Assembly (NCBI GenBank): GCA_035550375.1
Contig: DASZPH010000019.1
Location: forward strand, 62,001 to 126,000
Source of the DNA: DASSFG01 sp035550375
GTDB lineage: Bacteria > Planctomycetota > Planctomycetia > Pirellulales > JAICIG01
Direction: 5' to 3'
DNA length: 64,000 nucleotides
The notes below the pieces were generated by a model that was not told where the DNA came from, searched no databases, and saw only the letters and a list, made by a program, of their open reading frames with translations. Positions 52,211 to 62,731 of this stretch are shown piece after piece; the stretch's first letter is position 1; each line of letters starts with the position of its first letter. A program made the translations under genes and the position numbers.

Positions 52211-53569
52211 GTGAGAACATGGATCTTCATCTTTGTCGTAGCGGCCCTGCTGGTGGTGGGCGCGTTCTACGAGCACTTCAGCTCGGGAAAACCGGTCGAG
52301 GTGGCCGATGCCGCCTTCGGGCCGATTCGCGAGTTCATCGACGAGGAGGCGCGCACGCGGCTGCCTCGCACCTACCAGGTGACCATGCCCTTCACCGGCC
52401 GCATCGAGCCAATCGAAGTGGATGAGGGAACACGCGTCAAGGCGGGCCAGGTGCTGGCCCGCGTCGTGCAGGCCGACCTCGACCTGAAGGTGGCCGAAGC
52501 ACAGGCGGCGGTCGACCGGGCCGAAGCGTCGCTGCGCGAAAACGACGACACGTCGGTCGAATTAACCGCCTTGCAGCAAGCGCTGCGCTACGTCGAGTCG
52601 ATGAGCCGCACCGTCGAAGCCGCCGACGAGCAGGTCAAGGCCGGCCAGGCCAAGCGAGAACTGGCCGAAAAAACCTGGAAGCGGATGCGCTCCCTCTACG
52701 AACAGCAGACCACCGACGAGCAGGAATACAACCGGGCCGAGGTATCGAAGATCGAGGCCGACGTTTCCTACCAGCAAGACGTCCTGCTGCTCAGCGCGCT
52801 GAAGAGCCTGCAGGCCGCCACCGCGCTGGCTCCCACGCTGGTACGGCAATACATCGATCGCAAGCAGCTCAAGCACGACGTGCTCCTGGAAGAAAAGGCC
52901 GAGGCCGAAGCCCGTCTGCAAGAGGCCGAGCGCGATCGACGACGGGGAGAAATGATAAGCCCCATCGACGGCGTCGTTCTGGAGCGGTTCGAGACGAACG
53001 AACGGCAGGTGGCCGGGGGAACCGTGCTGCTGAACGTTGGACGGCTGGACGACCTGCAAGTCGAGGCCGACGTGTTGAGCCAGGACGTCGTGAAGGTCAA
53101 GCCGGGGCAAGCCACCGACATCTACGGGCCGGCGATCGGGCCGCAACCGGCCCGTGGCCAGGTCGAGCAGATCTACCCGGCCGGCTTCACCAAGACGAGC
53201 TCGCTGGGAGTCGAGCAACAACGGGTGAAGGTCGTTTTTCTCTTCGCCGACGACGAGCTGAAAGACCTCCGCGCCCAGCGCGATCTGGGCGTCGGCTATC
53301 GCGTGCGGGTGAGGGTCTATACCGACGAACGGTCGCACACGCTGGTCATTCCACGTTCAGCTCTGTTCCGCGGCCCGGCCGGCGACTGGCAGCTTTTTGC
53401 CGTGCGCGACGGCCGGGCCCGCCTGGCGACGGTGCAGGTCGGCCTGTTGAACGACGATCTGGTGGAAATTCGCGGCGGCCTCGAAGAGAATGAGCCAGTC
53501 ATCCTGGCACCGGAGACGAACCTGGTCGACGGCACGCGAGTCTCGCCGATCAAGCCGCACGTTCCGTGA
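52211..53569 (+). CDS. HlyD-family periplasmic adaptor (orphan)
   Basis: A 452-residue membrane-fusion protein. One N-terminal membrane anchor (RTWIFIFVVAALLVVGAFYE) leads to the lipoyl half GRIEPIEVDEGTRVKAGQVL, a long alpha-hairpin (LKVAEAQAAVDRAEASLREN, KRELAEKTWKRMRSLYEQ), the second lipoyl half SPIDGVVLERFETNERQVAG and a beta-barrel with a membrane-proximal domain (LVIPRSALFRGPAGDWQLFA). Adaptors of this kind link an inner-membrane pump to the outer membrane, yet no ABC, RND or MFS gene is beside it. Its stop overlaps the start of the cardiolipin-synthase-like gene (GTGA), so the two are coupled. Confidence 0.85.
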   Translation: MRTWIFIFVVAALLVVGAFYEHFSSGKPVEVADAAFGPIREFIDEEARTRLPRTYQVTMPFTGRIEPIEVDEGTRVKAGQVLARVVQADLDLKVAEAQAAVDRAEASLRENDDTSVELTALQQALRYVESMSRTVEAADEQVKAGQAKRELAEKTWKRMRSLYEQQTTDEQEYNRAEVSKIEADVSYQQDVLLLSALKSLQAATALAPTLVRQYIDRKQLKHDVLLEEKAEAEARLQEAERDRRRGEMISPIDGVVLERFETNERQVAGGTVLLNVGRLDDLQVEADVLSQDVVKVKPGQATDIYGPAIGPQPARGQVEQIYPAGFTKTSSLGVEQQRVKVVFLFADDELKDLRAQRDLGVGYRVRVRVYTDERSHTLVIPRSALFRGPAGDWQLFAVRDGRARLATVQVGLLNDDLVEIRGGLEENEPVILAPETNLVDGTRVSPIKPHVP

Positions 53570-55050
53570 GTGATTTTCAGCCGCCCGCCCTTTTCGCCTT
53601 TGATGGCAACTGGTTTGATGCGCTGTCGCTCGTCAACTGGACGTGGATCCACATCGCCAGCGAGTGGGTGATCCGCCTGGGGATGCTGTTCCACGTGCCG
53701 CAGCGGCGCAGTCCGGCCGCGGCGCGAGCCTGGCTCTTGCTGATTTTTTTCTTCCCCTGGCCGGGCGTCCTCCTCTACTCGATGATCGGCCGTCCGTACT
53801 TGCCCAAGCGCCGGCTGGAAAGACAGGCACGGGCCACCGGTTTGATCCGCGAACTGCGGGAACGGTTCGTGCGCAGCGCGCACCTGACGCGTCCCCAACT
53901 CGACGAGACGCTCGCTCCCGCGGTGACGCTGGCCGAACGGCTCGGCGATTTCGGCATTTTGGGGAGCAACAAGATCGAATTACTTACCGACTACGACGAG
54001 TCGATCCGCCGCCTGATCGACGACATCGACTCGGCTCAACACCACGTTCACTTGCTCTACTACATTTTCGCCGACGACGCGACCGGCCGGCGTGTGGTCG
54101 ACGCACTCTTGAGGGCGGCCGGCCGTGGCGTTCGTTGCCGCTTGCTGCTCGACGCGCTGGGCTCGGGTTCGGCGCTGCGCCGGCTGGCGCCGCGCTTGCG
54201 GGCGGCGCAGATCGAGGTTCACGCCGTTTTGCGATACCGCGTTTGGAACCGCAACCGTGGACGGCGCGACCTGCGCAACCACCGCAAGATCGCGGTCATC
54301 GACGGCCACATCGGCTACGCCGGCTCGCAGAATCTGATCAACGCCGACTTCAAGCGGGGCCTCGTGTATCAGGAACTGGTGGCTCGTATGTCCGGACCGA
54401 TCGTAGGACAACTGCAAGCCGTTTGGCTCGTTGACCGCTATTTGGAGACCGACATTGGGATTGCCGACGACGACCTCTTTCCTGAGCCGTCGGTGGCCGG
54501 AACGTCCCCCGCGCAGGCGCTGCCCAGCGGTCCCGGCTACCGGCGGGCCAACGTGCAGCGATTGCTGGTGGAACTCGTCCATGTGGCCCGGCGGCGCGTA
54601 GTCATCACCACGCCCTACTTTGTTCCCGACGAGCCGCTGGTGCAGGTCCTGCAAACCGCGGCCTTGCGGGGAGTGGAAATCGTGTTGATTTTGCCGGAGG
54701 CCCGCGACCAGGTGCTGGTTTGCCTGGCTCAGCGGTCCTATTACGAAGACCTGCTGGAAGCCGGCGTGCGGATCTACCATTACCGCCCACGCTTCCTGCA
54801 CGCCAAGCACGTCACGATCGACGACGACGTGGCCATCGTCGGCTCCAGCAACATCGACATCCGCTCCTTTCAATTGAACTCGGAAATCAGCGTGCTGATC
54901 TACGACCGGGAAGTCGTGGCCCAACTGGCGGGCATTCAGGACGGCTACCTGGCGCAGTCGCAGGAGTTGTCTTACGACGAATGGCTTCGCCGGCCTTTGC
55001 TTGAGAAAGTCGCGCAGAACACGGCCCGCCTCGTCGACTCGGTGCTGTAA
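53566..55050 (+). CDS. Cardiolipin-synthase-like phospholipase D family protein
   Basis: A 494-residue inner-membrane enzyme that probably transfers a phosphatidyl group between phospholipids. N-terminal membrane segments (ASEWVIRLGMLFHVPQRRS, AWLLLIFFFPWPGVLLYSMI) are the CL-synthase type. Two HKD motifs are intact: NHRKIAVIDG (His239) and HAKHVTIDDD (His412), each followed by the Gly/Ser and Asn of the family (GSQNL, GSSNIDIRSF). TTPYFVPDEPLVQVLQ is typical. The GTG start overlaps the adaptor's stop. Length matches Cls proteins. An alternative is a different phospholipid transferase. Confidence 0.88.
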   Translation: MSDFQPPALFAFDGNWFDALSLVNWTWIHIASEWVIRLGMLFHVPQRRSPAAARAWLLLIFFFPWPGVLLYSMIGRPYLPKRRLERQARATGLIRELRERFVRSAHLTRPQLDETLAPAVTLAERLGDFGILGSNKIELLTDYDESIRRLIDDIDSAQHHVHLLYYIFADDATGRRVVDALLRAAGRGVRCRLLLDALGSGSALRRLAPRLRAAQIEVHAVLRYRVWNRNRGRRDLRNHRKIAVIDGHIGYAGSQNLINADFKRGLVYQELVARMSGPIVGQLQAVWLVDRYLETDIGIADDDLFPEPSVAGTSPAQALPSGPGYRRANVQRLLVELVHVARRRVVITTPYFVPDEPLVQVLQTAALRGVEIVLILPEARDQVLVCLAQRSYYEDLLEAGVRIYHYRPRFLHAKHVTIDDDVAIVGSSNIDIRSFQLNSEISVLIYDREVVAQLAGIQDGYLAQSQELSYDEWLRRPLLEKVAQNTARLVDSVL

Positions 55051-55078
55051 TCGCCCAGGCATGCTCCTAGCGCCGTCC

Positions 55079-55175
55079 AATCCGGGAGTTTCAAACATGA
55101 CGAGGCCCTCCGACCGTTTGATGCCAGGCAGAATGCGATCGCCCTCTGAGTTTTGGCGCTCGCGACCGGTTAAAC
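55079..55175. repeat. Dispersed palindromic repeat, copy D (degenerate)
   Basis: CGGGAGTTTCAAACATGACG near 55082 resembles the left arm of copy A, and GCTCGCGACCGGTTAAACGA near 55157 resembles the right arm. The core is lost. It lies in the gap before the GT1 glycosyltransferase. Confidence 0.45.
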
Positions 55176-55203
55176 GACGCGGCGGTAGCTCAGACGAAAA
55201 CCA

Positions 55204-56475
55204 TTGAGGTCGCCCCCGTTGTCCCGCGTCGTCATCACCACCTTCGGTTCGCTGGGCGATCTGCACCCCTATCTCGCCATCGGTCTCGAGCTGACGCGCC
55301 GCGGGCACGAGGCGATCGTCGCGACGGCTGAGTGCTACCGCGATTATGTCGTGTCGCGCGGGCTCGGTTTTCGGGCCGTGAGGCCCGATTGTGACTGGTT
55401 GAACGACCCGGAAAGGCTGCGCCGCTTCATGCACCTGCGATTCGGCCTGATCCGGCTCGTGCGAGAGCTTGTGTTTCCCGTTTTGCGTGAGTCGTACGAC
55501 GATTTGCTCGACGTGGTCGACGGCGCGGACCTGCTCGTGTCGCAGGCGCCCCTGGCGGCTCGGCTCGTAGCCGAAAAGACCGGCATCAAGTGGGCCTCGA
55601 CGATCCACATTCCTCTGTTCTTTTTTTCGGCTTGCGATCAGCCGCTTCTGCCCCTCGCCCCGCTGGCGTGCAGGAATCTACGGTTTCTCGGTCCGTCCGT
55701 CTGGCGGCCCATGTTCCAGATCAGCAAACGGGCGACCCGCGTGATCGCCAGGCCGTGGTACGCCCTGCGTGGCGAGCTCGGCCTGCCGCGGGCCAGCGGC
55801 ATCAACTGCCTGGGTGACAGCCATTCGCCGACACTCGTACTGGCCCTGTTCTCGAAACTGCTGAGCGAAAAACAGCCCGATTGGCCCGATCAGTCGCTCG
55901 TGACGGGTTTTCCGTTTTATGACGGGGGCCGCGGCGGTGCGTTGCCGGCAGATCTGGCAGGGTTTCTCGAATCGGGTCCCCCGCCGATCGTGTTCACGCT
56001 GGGGACGGCCGTATCCACCGCCGCGGGCACGTTTTTTCAGAGCAGTGCCGCGGCCGCGCGGCGGCTGGGGCGGCGGGCCGTTCTCGTCGTTACCCAGCCG
56101 CGGAACCGCCCCACCGAGTTGCCGGACGGTGTGATGGCCGTCGATTACGCCCCCTTCACGGAGCTGTTTGCCCGCGCGGCCGCGATCGTACACCACGGCG
56201 GCATTGGCACGACGGGGCTAGCCATGCGGGCAGGGCGGCCGACGCTCGTGGTGCCGCATTCCTGGGACCAGCCCGACAACGCCGACCGTGTCCGCCGTCT
56301 TGGCGTTGCCCGCGTCTTGTCGCCTCGGCAATACACGCCTGATCGGGCAGCCCATGAACTCAGCAAACTATTGGAAGACGAGTCGTATTCAGCACACGCC
56401 CATCGGGTCGCGGACCAGATGCGTCATGAGGACGGCGTAACAACGGCTTGTGACGAGCTCGAAAAACTGCTTTAG
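55204..56475 (+). CDS. GT1-family glycosyltransferase (UDP-glycosyltransferase type)
   Basis: A 423-residue GT-B enzyme. N-terminal motif RVVITTFGSLGDLHPYLAIG and the C-terminal donor-binding signature HHGGIGTTGLAMRAGRPTLV with PHSWDQPDNADRVRRLGVAR match the rhamnosyltransferase/macrolide-glycosyltransferase group. PPPIVFTLGTAVSTAAGTFF is the usual linker strand. The start is a TTG at 55204 (another at 55219); no ATG is suitable. The acceptor is likely a lipid or small natural product. Upstream by 153 bases is the cardiolipin-synthase-like gene; a link to lipid glycosylation is possible but unsupported. Confidence 0.85.
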   Translation: MRSPPLSRVVITTFGSLGDLHPYLAIGLELTRRGHEAIVATAECYRDYVVSRGLGFRAVRPDCDWLNDPERLRRFMHLRFGLIRLVRELVFPVLRESYDDLLDVVDGADLLVSQAPLAARLVAEKTGIKWASTIHIPLFFFSACDQPLLPLAPLACRNLRFLGPSVWRPMFQISKRATRVIARPWYALRGELGLPRASGINCLGDSHSPTLVLALFSKLLSEKQPDWPDQSLVTGFPFYDGGRGGALPADLAGFLESGPPPIVFTLGTAVSTAAGTFFQSSAAAARRLGRRAVLVVTQPRNRPTELPDGVMAVDYAPFTELFARAAAIVHHGGIGTTGLAMRAGRPTLVVPHSWDQPDNADRVRRLGVARVLSPRQYTPDRAAHELSKLLEDESYSAHAHRVADQMRHEDGVTTACDELEKLL

Positions 56476-56548
56476 AGCTTGTTCTTCCCCTTCCCCAATT
56501 CGACGTTCCCCCCGGTAGAATGCGGCTTCTACCCAAAAGGCGACATCC

Positions 56549-56839
56549 ATGGAACTCGACACCACGGCCAACTACCTGCTCGTTCAATTCAAGGAAGAGG
56601 GGGATGAGGAGTGGGGGTTCGACGTTTGGCAGCATGAGGAGAGCCACGACACCCTGACCTTTATGGTCTATCCGACCGAGGCCGACGCCATGCCCGATAT
56701 GGACTGGCACGAGCGCGCCGGGCACAAAGTGCGCCTGATTTCCATTCACGGCACCGAAGCAGAAAGGATCGGCGGCAACCAGCAATTCGTGATCCACGGC
56801 AACACGAGCCGTCTGTACCGCTTCCAGGATGTTCGCTAG
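56549..56839 (+). CDS. Small hypothetical protein
   Basis: A 96-residue acidic soluble protein (ELDTTANYLLVQFKEEGDEE, HDTLTFMVYPTEADAMPDMD). Beta-strand pattern with a central Gly-rich turn. Weak ribosome site. It overlaps mnmG tail to tail by four bases. Family not recognised. Confidence 0.5.
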   Translation: MELDTTANYLLVQFKEEGDEEWGFDVWQHEESHDTLTFMVYPTEADAMPDMDWHERAGHKVRLISIHGTEAERIGGNQQFVIHGNTSRLYRFQDVR

Positions 56840-58671
56840 CCGCCTCGCCCCTCGAGGTGAATCATCACCAGCGCGATGTCGGCCGGCGTGATGCCGCTGA
56901 TGCGGCTCGCCTGACCCAGGCTGGCGGGCTGCACCCGAGACAGCTTTTCACGCGCTTCGGCGCGGAGCTGCGAAATCGAACGAAAGTCGAAACTCGCCGG
57001 AATGCGCTTGCCTGACAGGCGGCGCTGACGCTCGACGTCGATCTCCTCACGCGCCAGGTAACCCGCATACTTGGCGTCGAACGTCACCTGCTCCGCCACG
57101 TCGCGGCGCACGTCGGCGAGCTGCGGCGACAGGGGCACAATTTCCTCCCACGACGTTTCGGGCCGCCGCAAGATGCGGCCGAGGGTCACTTGCTCGTACC
57201 GCGTCGACTCCAGCAACCCGCTCACGCGGGCGATCTCGCCCTCCTTCTGCTCAAATCGCCGCCAGCGTTCGGCGCAGGCGAGGCCCAGCCGCTGCGCCAG
57301 CGGTGTTAGCCGGCGGTCGGCGTTGTCGTGCCGCAGGCGCAATCGATACTCGGCCCGGCTGGTAAACATGCGGTACGGTTCGTCCACGCCGCGCGTCACC
57401 AGGTCGTCGATAAGGACGCCGATGTAGGCCTGATGGCGATCGAGCACAAGCGGCTCACTCCCCCGCAGGGCAATCGCCGCGTTGGCTCCCGCCACGAGTC
57501 CCTGGGCAGCCGCCTCTTCGTAGCCGGTGGTGCCGTTGAGTTGCCCGGCGAAGTACAGGCCTCGCACCCGCTTGGTTTCCAAGGTCGGCCAAAGCTGATC
57601 GGGCGGCGAATAGTCGTACTCCACCGCATACCCATAACGCATGATCTCGGCCTGCTCCAGTCCCGGGATGAGGCGGAAGATGGCGTCCTGCACGTCCCGC
57701 GGCAGGCTGGTGGAGATTCCGTTGACGTAAACCTCCGCGGTGTTGCGCCCCTCCGGTTCCAGGAACAACTGGTGCTGCTCCTTTTCGGCGAAGCGCACCA
57801 CCTTGTCTTCGATTGACGGACAATAACGCGGCCCGCTGGAACGAATCTGACCGGAGTACATGGGCGCCCGATGAAGATTGGCGCGGATCAGGTCGTGAAC
57901 CGCCCGGTTGGTGTGCGTGATCCAGCAGGGAATCTGCGGTTGACAGAGCCGCTCGGTGAGGAACGAAAAGGGCTGCGGGTCGTCGTCCCCGGGCTGAAAC
58001 TCGGCCCGCGAGAAATCGATGGTGCGCCCGTTAAGGCGGGGGGGCGTGCCCGTTTTGAACCGGTCGAGGCGAAACCCGAGCCGGCCAAGCGCTTGCGAGA
58101 TGCCGGCCGTGGTCGACTCGCCAGCCCGGCCTCCCGGCGTCTTGGCCTCACCCGTGTGCATCAGGGCTTGCAGGAACGTGCCGGTCGTGAGCACAACCGC
58201 CCGGCCGCGGTAGACGGCGTCGCCCCGGACGCGTACGCCGGCAATCCGCCAGCCCTGCTCGTCGCGCTCGGTGATCAGGTCTTCGACGATTTCCTGCCTG
58301 AGCGACAAGTTGGGCTGCAGCTCGACGAGCCGCTTGATTTCGAGCTGATACGCCTTCTTATCGGCCTGCGCCCGGGGGCTGTGCATGGCGGGCCCCTTGC
58401 GGCGGTTCAGCAGCCTGAACTGGATGCCGGTGGCGTCGATCGCCTGGCCCATCAATCCTCCCAGAGCGTCGATCTCTCGCACGATCTGTCCTTTGGCCAC
58501 GCCGCCGATGGCCGGATTGCAGCTCATCTGCCCGACCGTATCGAGGCTGGTAGAGAGCAACGCTGTTCTTGCTCCCAGGCGCGCAGCCGCGGCCGCGGCC
58601 TCGGTGCCGGCATGTCCGGCTCCCACGACAACCACGTCAAATTCGTATTCGGCCGAAGGCATGGGGGTCAT
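56836..58671 (-). CDS. mnmG: tRNA uridine 5-carboxymethylaminomethyl modification enzyme MnmG
   Basis: A 611-residue FAD enzyme that, with MnmE, makes cmnm5U34 in tRNAs. FAD motif DVVVVGAGHAGTEAAAAAAR, the GidA signature SCNPAIGGVAKGQIVREIDA, GPAMHSPRAQADKKAY, TGTFLQALMHTGEAKTPGGR and DELNGTTGYEE-type LYFAGQLNGTTGYEEAAAQG are in order. C-terminal helices (SQLRAEAREKLSRVQPASLG) complete the protein. ATG 58671 gives a normal length; a TTG at 58695 is also in frame. mnmE is not in the window. Confidence 0.95.
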   Translation of the reverse strand: MTPMPSAEYEFDVVVVGAGHAGTEAAAAAARLGARTALLSTSLDTVGQMSCNPAIGGVAKGQIVREIDALGGLMGQAIDATGIQFRLLNRRKGPAMHSPRAQADKKAYQLEIKRLVELQPNLSLRQEIVEDLITERDEQGWRIAGVRVRGDAVYRGRAVVLTTGTFLQALMHTGEAKTPGGRAGESTTAGISQALGRLGFRLDRFKTGTPPRLNGRTIDFSRAEFQPGDDDPQPFSFLTERLCQPQIPCWITHTNRAVHDLIRANLHRAPMYSGQIRSSGPRYCPSIEDKVVRFAEKEQHQLFLEPEGRNTAEVYVNGISTSLPRDVQDAIFRLIPGLEQAEIMRYGYAVEYDYSPPDQLWPTLETKRVRGLYFAGQLNGTTGYEEAAAQGLVAGANAAIALRGSEPLVLDRHQAYIGVLIDDLVTRGVDEPYRMFTSRAEYRLRLRHDNADRRLTPLAQRLGLACAERWRRFEQKEGEIARVSGLLESTRYEQVTLGRILRRPETSWEEIVPLSPQLADVRRDVAEQVTFDAKYAGYLAREEIDVERQRRLSGKRIPASFDFRSISQLRAEAREKLSRVQPASLGQASRISGITPADIALVMIHLEGRGG

Positions 58672-58787
58672 TCTTGCACATTTCTGCTTTGACAAAAACG
58701 GCCACCGTAATCAGTGTGGAGCTAGGGGAAGGAACCCGCACGGACGCCAAACGAACCAACAATCCCCTCTTCTCCGAGTCCCCTCTC

Positions 58788-59075
58788 ATGAAACGTTCTC
58801 TTTTTGTCGCCGCAGTCCTGCTGGCGGGCCTCGTTTCGGTCGCGCCGGCGCAAGCGGAAAGCTGGATGTTCGGTCGGTCGTACTACAGCCACCAACCGGC
58901 AGAGCCCGTAGCCATCGGTCGGCGGGCGCGAGGCGGGCCGTACTACACGCGCCCACAAGGCGCCTATTTCAACGGCGGTTTCCGCCGGTTGCGCAGCACG
59001 ATCAACGTGGGCGGACTGGTGTACGACAATCTGAACCTGTTCGAGTCCTGGGCCCAGACTGGCGGCCAGTACTAA
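58788..59075 (+). CDS. Small exported glycine/tyrosine-rich protein
   Basis: A 95-residue exported protein with a signal peptide (RSLFVAAVLLAGLVSVAPAQ, then AESW). The mature part is aromatic (MFGRSYYSHQPAEPVAIGRR) and ends in NLNLFESWAQTGGQY. Similar in style to the protein at 35948-36394. Start ATG 58788; the in-frame extension to 58569 is antisense to mnmG and rejected. Function unknown. Confidence 0.6.
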   Translation: MKRSLFVAAVLLAGLVSVAPAQAESWMFGRSYYSHQPAEPVAIGRRARGGPYYTRPQGAYFNGGFRRLRSTINVGGLVYDNLNLFESWAQTGGQY

Positions 59076-59171
59076 GAAAGTGGCTCCGACGGTCCGCGGC
59101 GGAGAAAGGCGGTTGCTTGCGACCGCCTTCCCTGTAGCCCGCCCACTGCGCAAGCGGGTCGTGGTAGGCTC

Positions 59172-60059
59172 TTAGCGGCTGGTCAGCCTGGCCAACTCTT
59201 CCTTGGCGCAACGATAGACCTCTGAATCGCGCGGTGATTCTTCGAGGATCTCCTTGAAGAGTGACTGCGCCCGCTCGGGCAACGTCTTTTCGATCACTTG
59301 AGCCGTGTGAAACTTATGGTGGCACTCGCGTAGCATCTGGCACTCTTTGGCTTCGGCCACGATTTCAGGGTCCTTCTGCATCGCCTCGAACCTCTCGGCC
59401 GCGGCAATCGCCGAGGGCGCCGGCACAAGCTGCGCCGCCTGCTCATAGGTCAAATAGGCGCAACAGCGCTGGTCGTCCTGTTCCTGCTTTTGCGCCTGCG
59501 CCAGGAGGTCGGCGGCCGGCTTCTCGTTCAACACCGCCTGATATCGCGACTCCTGGTGCAGCTTCTCCACGTGCGCTTTAACCTCGTGGTTGAACTCGGG
59601 CACGTCCTCGTAGGCCCAGGCCAGGTAATCGAGCTTCTCAAAACCCTCGACAATCTGGTTTTGCGCGAGCAGCTCGTCTCCTTTCTGCATTTCGGCACGC
59701 CCCTCGCGGGCCATATCCTTGAGGGCCGCTTTGGCGGCGGCGTTGTTCTTGTCCTTGGGCCGGGCCAGCGCAACTCGCAAGTATAACGTGGCCGCCAGAC
59801 GTGGTTTCCCTTCTTTGCGCGCCTGCGCTGCGTAGATCATCCGCTCCTGGTTGTTCTTCGCGCGGCGAATCTTTTCGGCGGCCGCCTCGCGCCGTTCCCA
59901 GGCGGCCCGCTGCGCGGCCCAAGCCGCGGCCGCCCCCGCGATCGTCCCCATGCCCCCGCCGAACGGGGACGCGCCGCGGTGACCGCGAGCGAGAACGGGT
60001 GCTACTTGCATCGCCAGACCGATCAGACAAACGAGGACGAGGCGAAGCGACTTGGGCAT
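59172..60059 (-). CDS. Exported TPR-like helical protein
   Basis: A 295-residue exported protein. Signal peptide SLRLVLVCLIGLAMQVAPVL then a short Gly-rich stretch (GASPFGGGMGTIAGAAAAW). The rest is helical with TPR-like spacing: AAQARKEGKPRLAATLYLRV, KGDELLAQNQIVEGFEKLDY, DQRCCAYLTYEQAAQLVPAP and QSLFKEILEESPRDSEVYRC. The pattern is that of SoxY-unrelated planctomycete scaffolding proteins. Function unknown; it stands between a small secreted protein gene and a small helical gene. 60060-60223 shows nothing. Confidence 0.6.
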   Translation of the reverse strand: MPKSLRLVLVCLIGLAMQVAPVLARGHRGASPFGGGMGTIAGAAAAWAAQRAAWERREAAAEKIRRAKNNQERMIYAAQARKEGKPRLAATLYLRVALARPKDKNNAAAKAALKDMAREGRAEMQKGDELLAQNQIVEGFEKLDYLAWAYEDVPEFNHEVKAHVEKLHQESRYQAVLNEKPAADLLAQAQKQEQDDQRCCAYLTYEQAAQLVPAPSAIAAAERFEAMQKDPEIVAEAKECQMLRECHHKFHTAQVIEKTLPERAQSLFKEILEESPRDSEVYRCAKEELARLTSR

Positions 60060-60223
60060 CGAAGATCGCTAGGGGGCGGGTGGCGATACAGACAGGCAGC
60101 GATATCTCTATCCATTATTCGCCGGCCCTCCCTGTTGGCCAAATTCGCGGCGAAGAGAAATCGTTAATTTGCCGTCAGGTTGGCTCGACAAAGGGCTGCC
60201 TGCCACGCTCCCACGCGGGTCGT

Positions 60224-60580
60224 CTATCGGTGGGGGCGACATTTGGACTGAAGTTCTCTCTCCATTTTCGCCCGCCGATCCGGGTCAGCCGCCTGCGACG
60301 CAGCGATGGCGACTCCCAGCGCCTGGTTCCACTCGGCGATCGCGTCATAAAACTCGGTGATACCGGGGTAGTCGCAGGCGTCGAGGCTCAGCGGCTGGCT
60401 CGCCGGCCTGTGTCCGTGCCCGAGCAGATCGAGGCTGTCGGCCATTTGCAGATCAGGCCAGTTGTGCAGCTTGGCGTGGCAAGACTCCAGGCGACGGAGA
60501 AGCTGCTTCACCTTCTCGGATGCGTCGTCCATTTCCCGCATGCCCTGGTCGAAACGATGGTTGACGTTTTTTTCGCTCAC
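60224..60580 (-). CDS. Small helical hypothetical protein
   Basis: A 118-residue soluble protein from GTG 60580, eight bases after AAGGA; the frame upstream to 60745 is low-quality sequence. It is helical (MREMDDASEKVKQLLRRLES, EFYDAIAEWNQALGVAIAA). No family recognised; cytoplasmic by lack of signal. 60581-60829 upstream holds no gene. Confidence 0.5.
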   Translation of the reverse strand: MSEKNVNHRFDQGMREMDDASEKVKQLLRRLESCHAKLHNWPDLQMADSLDLLGHGHRPASQPLSLDACDYPGITEFYDAIAEWNQALGVAIAASQAADPDRRAKMERELQSKCRPHR

Positions 60581-60829
60581 ACGTCTTCCTTTCTTGTTCG
60601 CGCCGCGGCCGTCTCCCGCGATCTCTGGCGAAGAAAGGCGAGGCCCGTCCTCGCGCCAAGCGACCGCCAGGTGGCGGAGTTCGCGACCTCGGACGGACGG
60701 TCGCCTCCGGATCCGGTCGGGGCTCAACAAAAGAAAGCCACCCAAAGGCAGCTTAGCACCACGCGGTCAACGGCGAGGGGAGGAAAATTCCCCACGTTTC
60801 CGGCGGAAGTATCGCCGGCAGCCCCGTCT

Positions 60830-62727
<1,898 letters not shown>

Positions 62728-62731
<4 letters not shown>

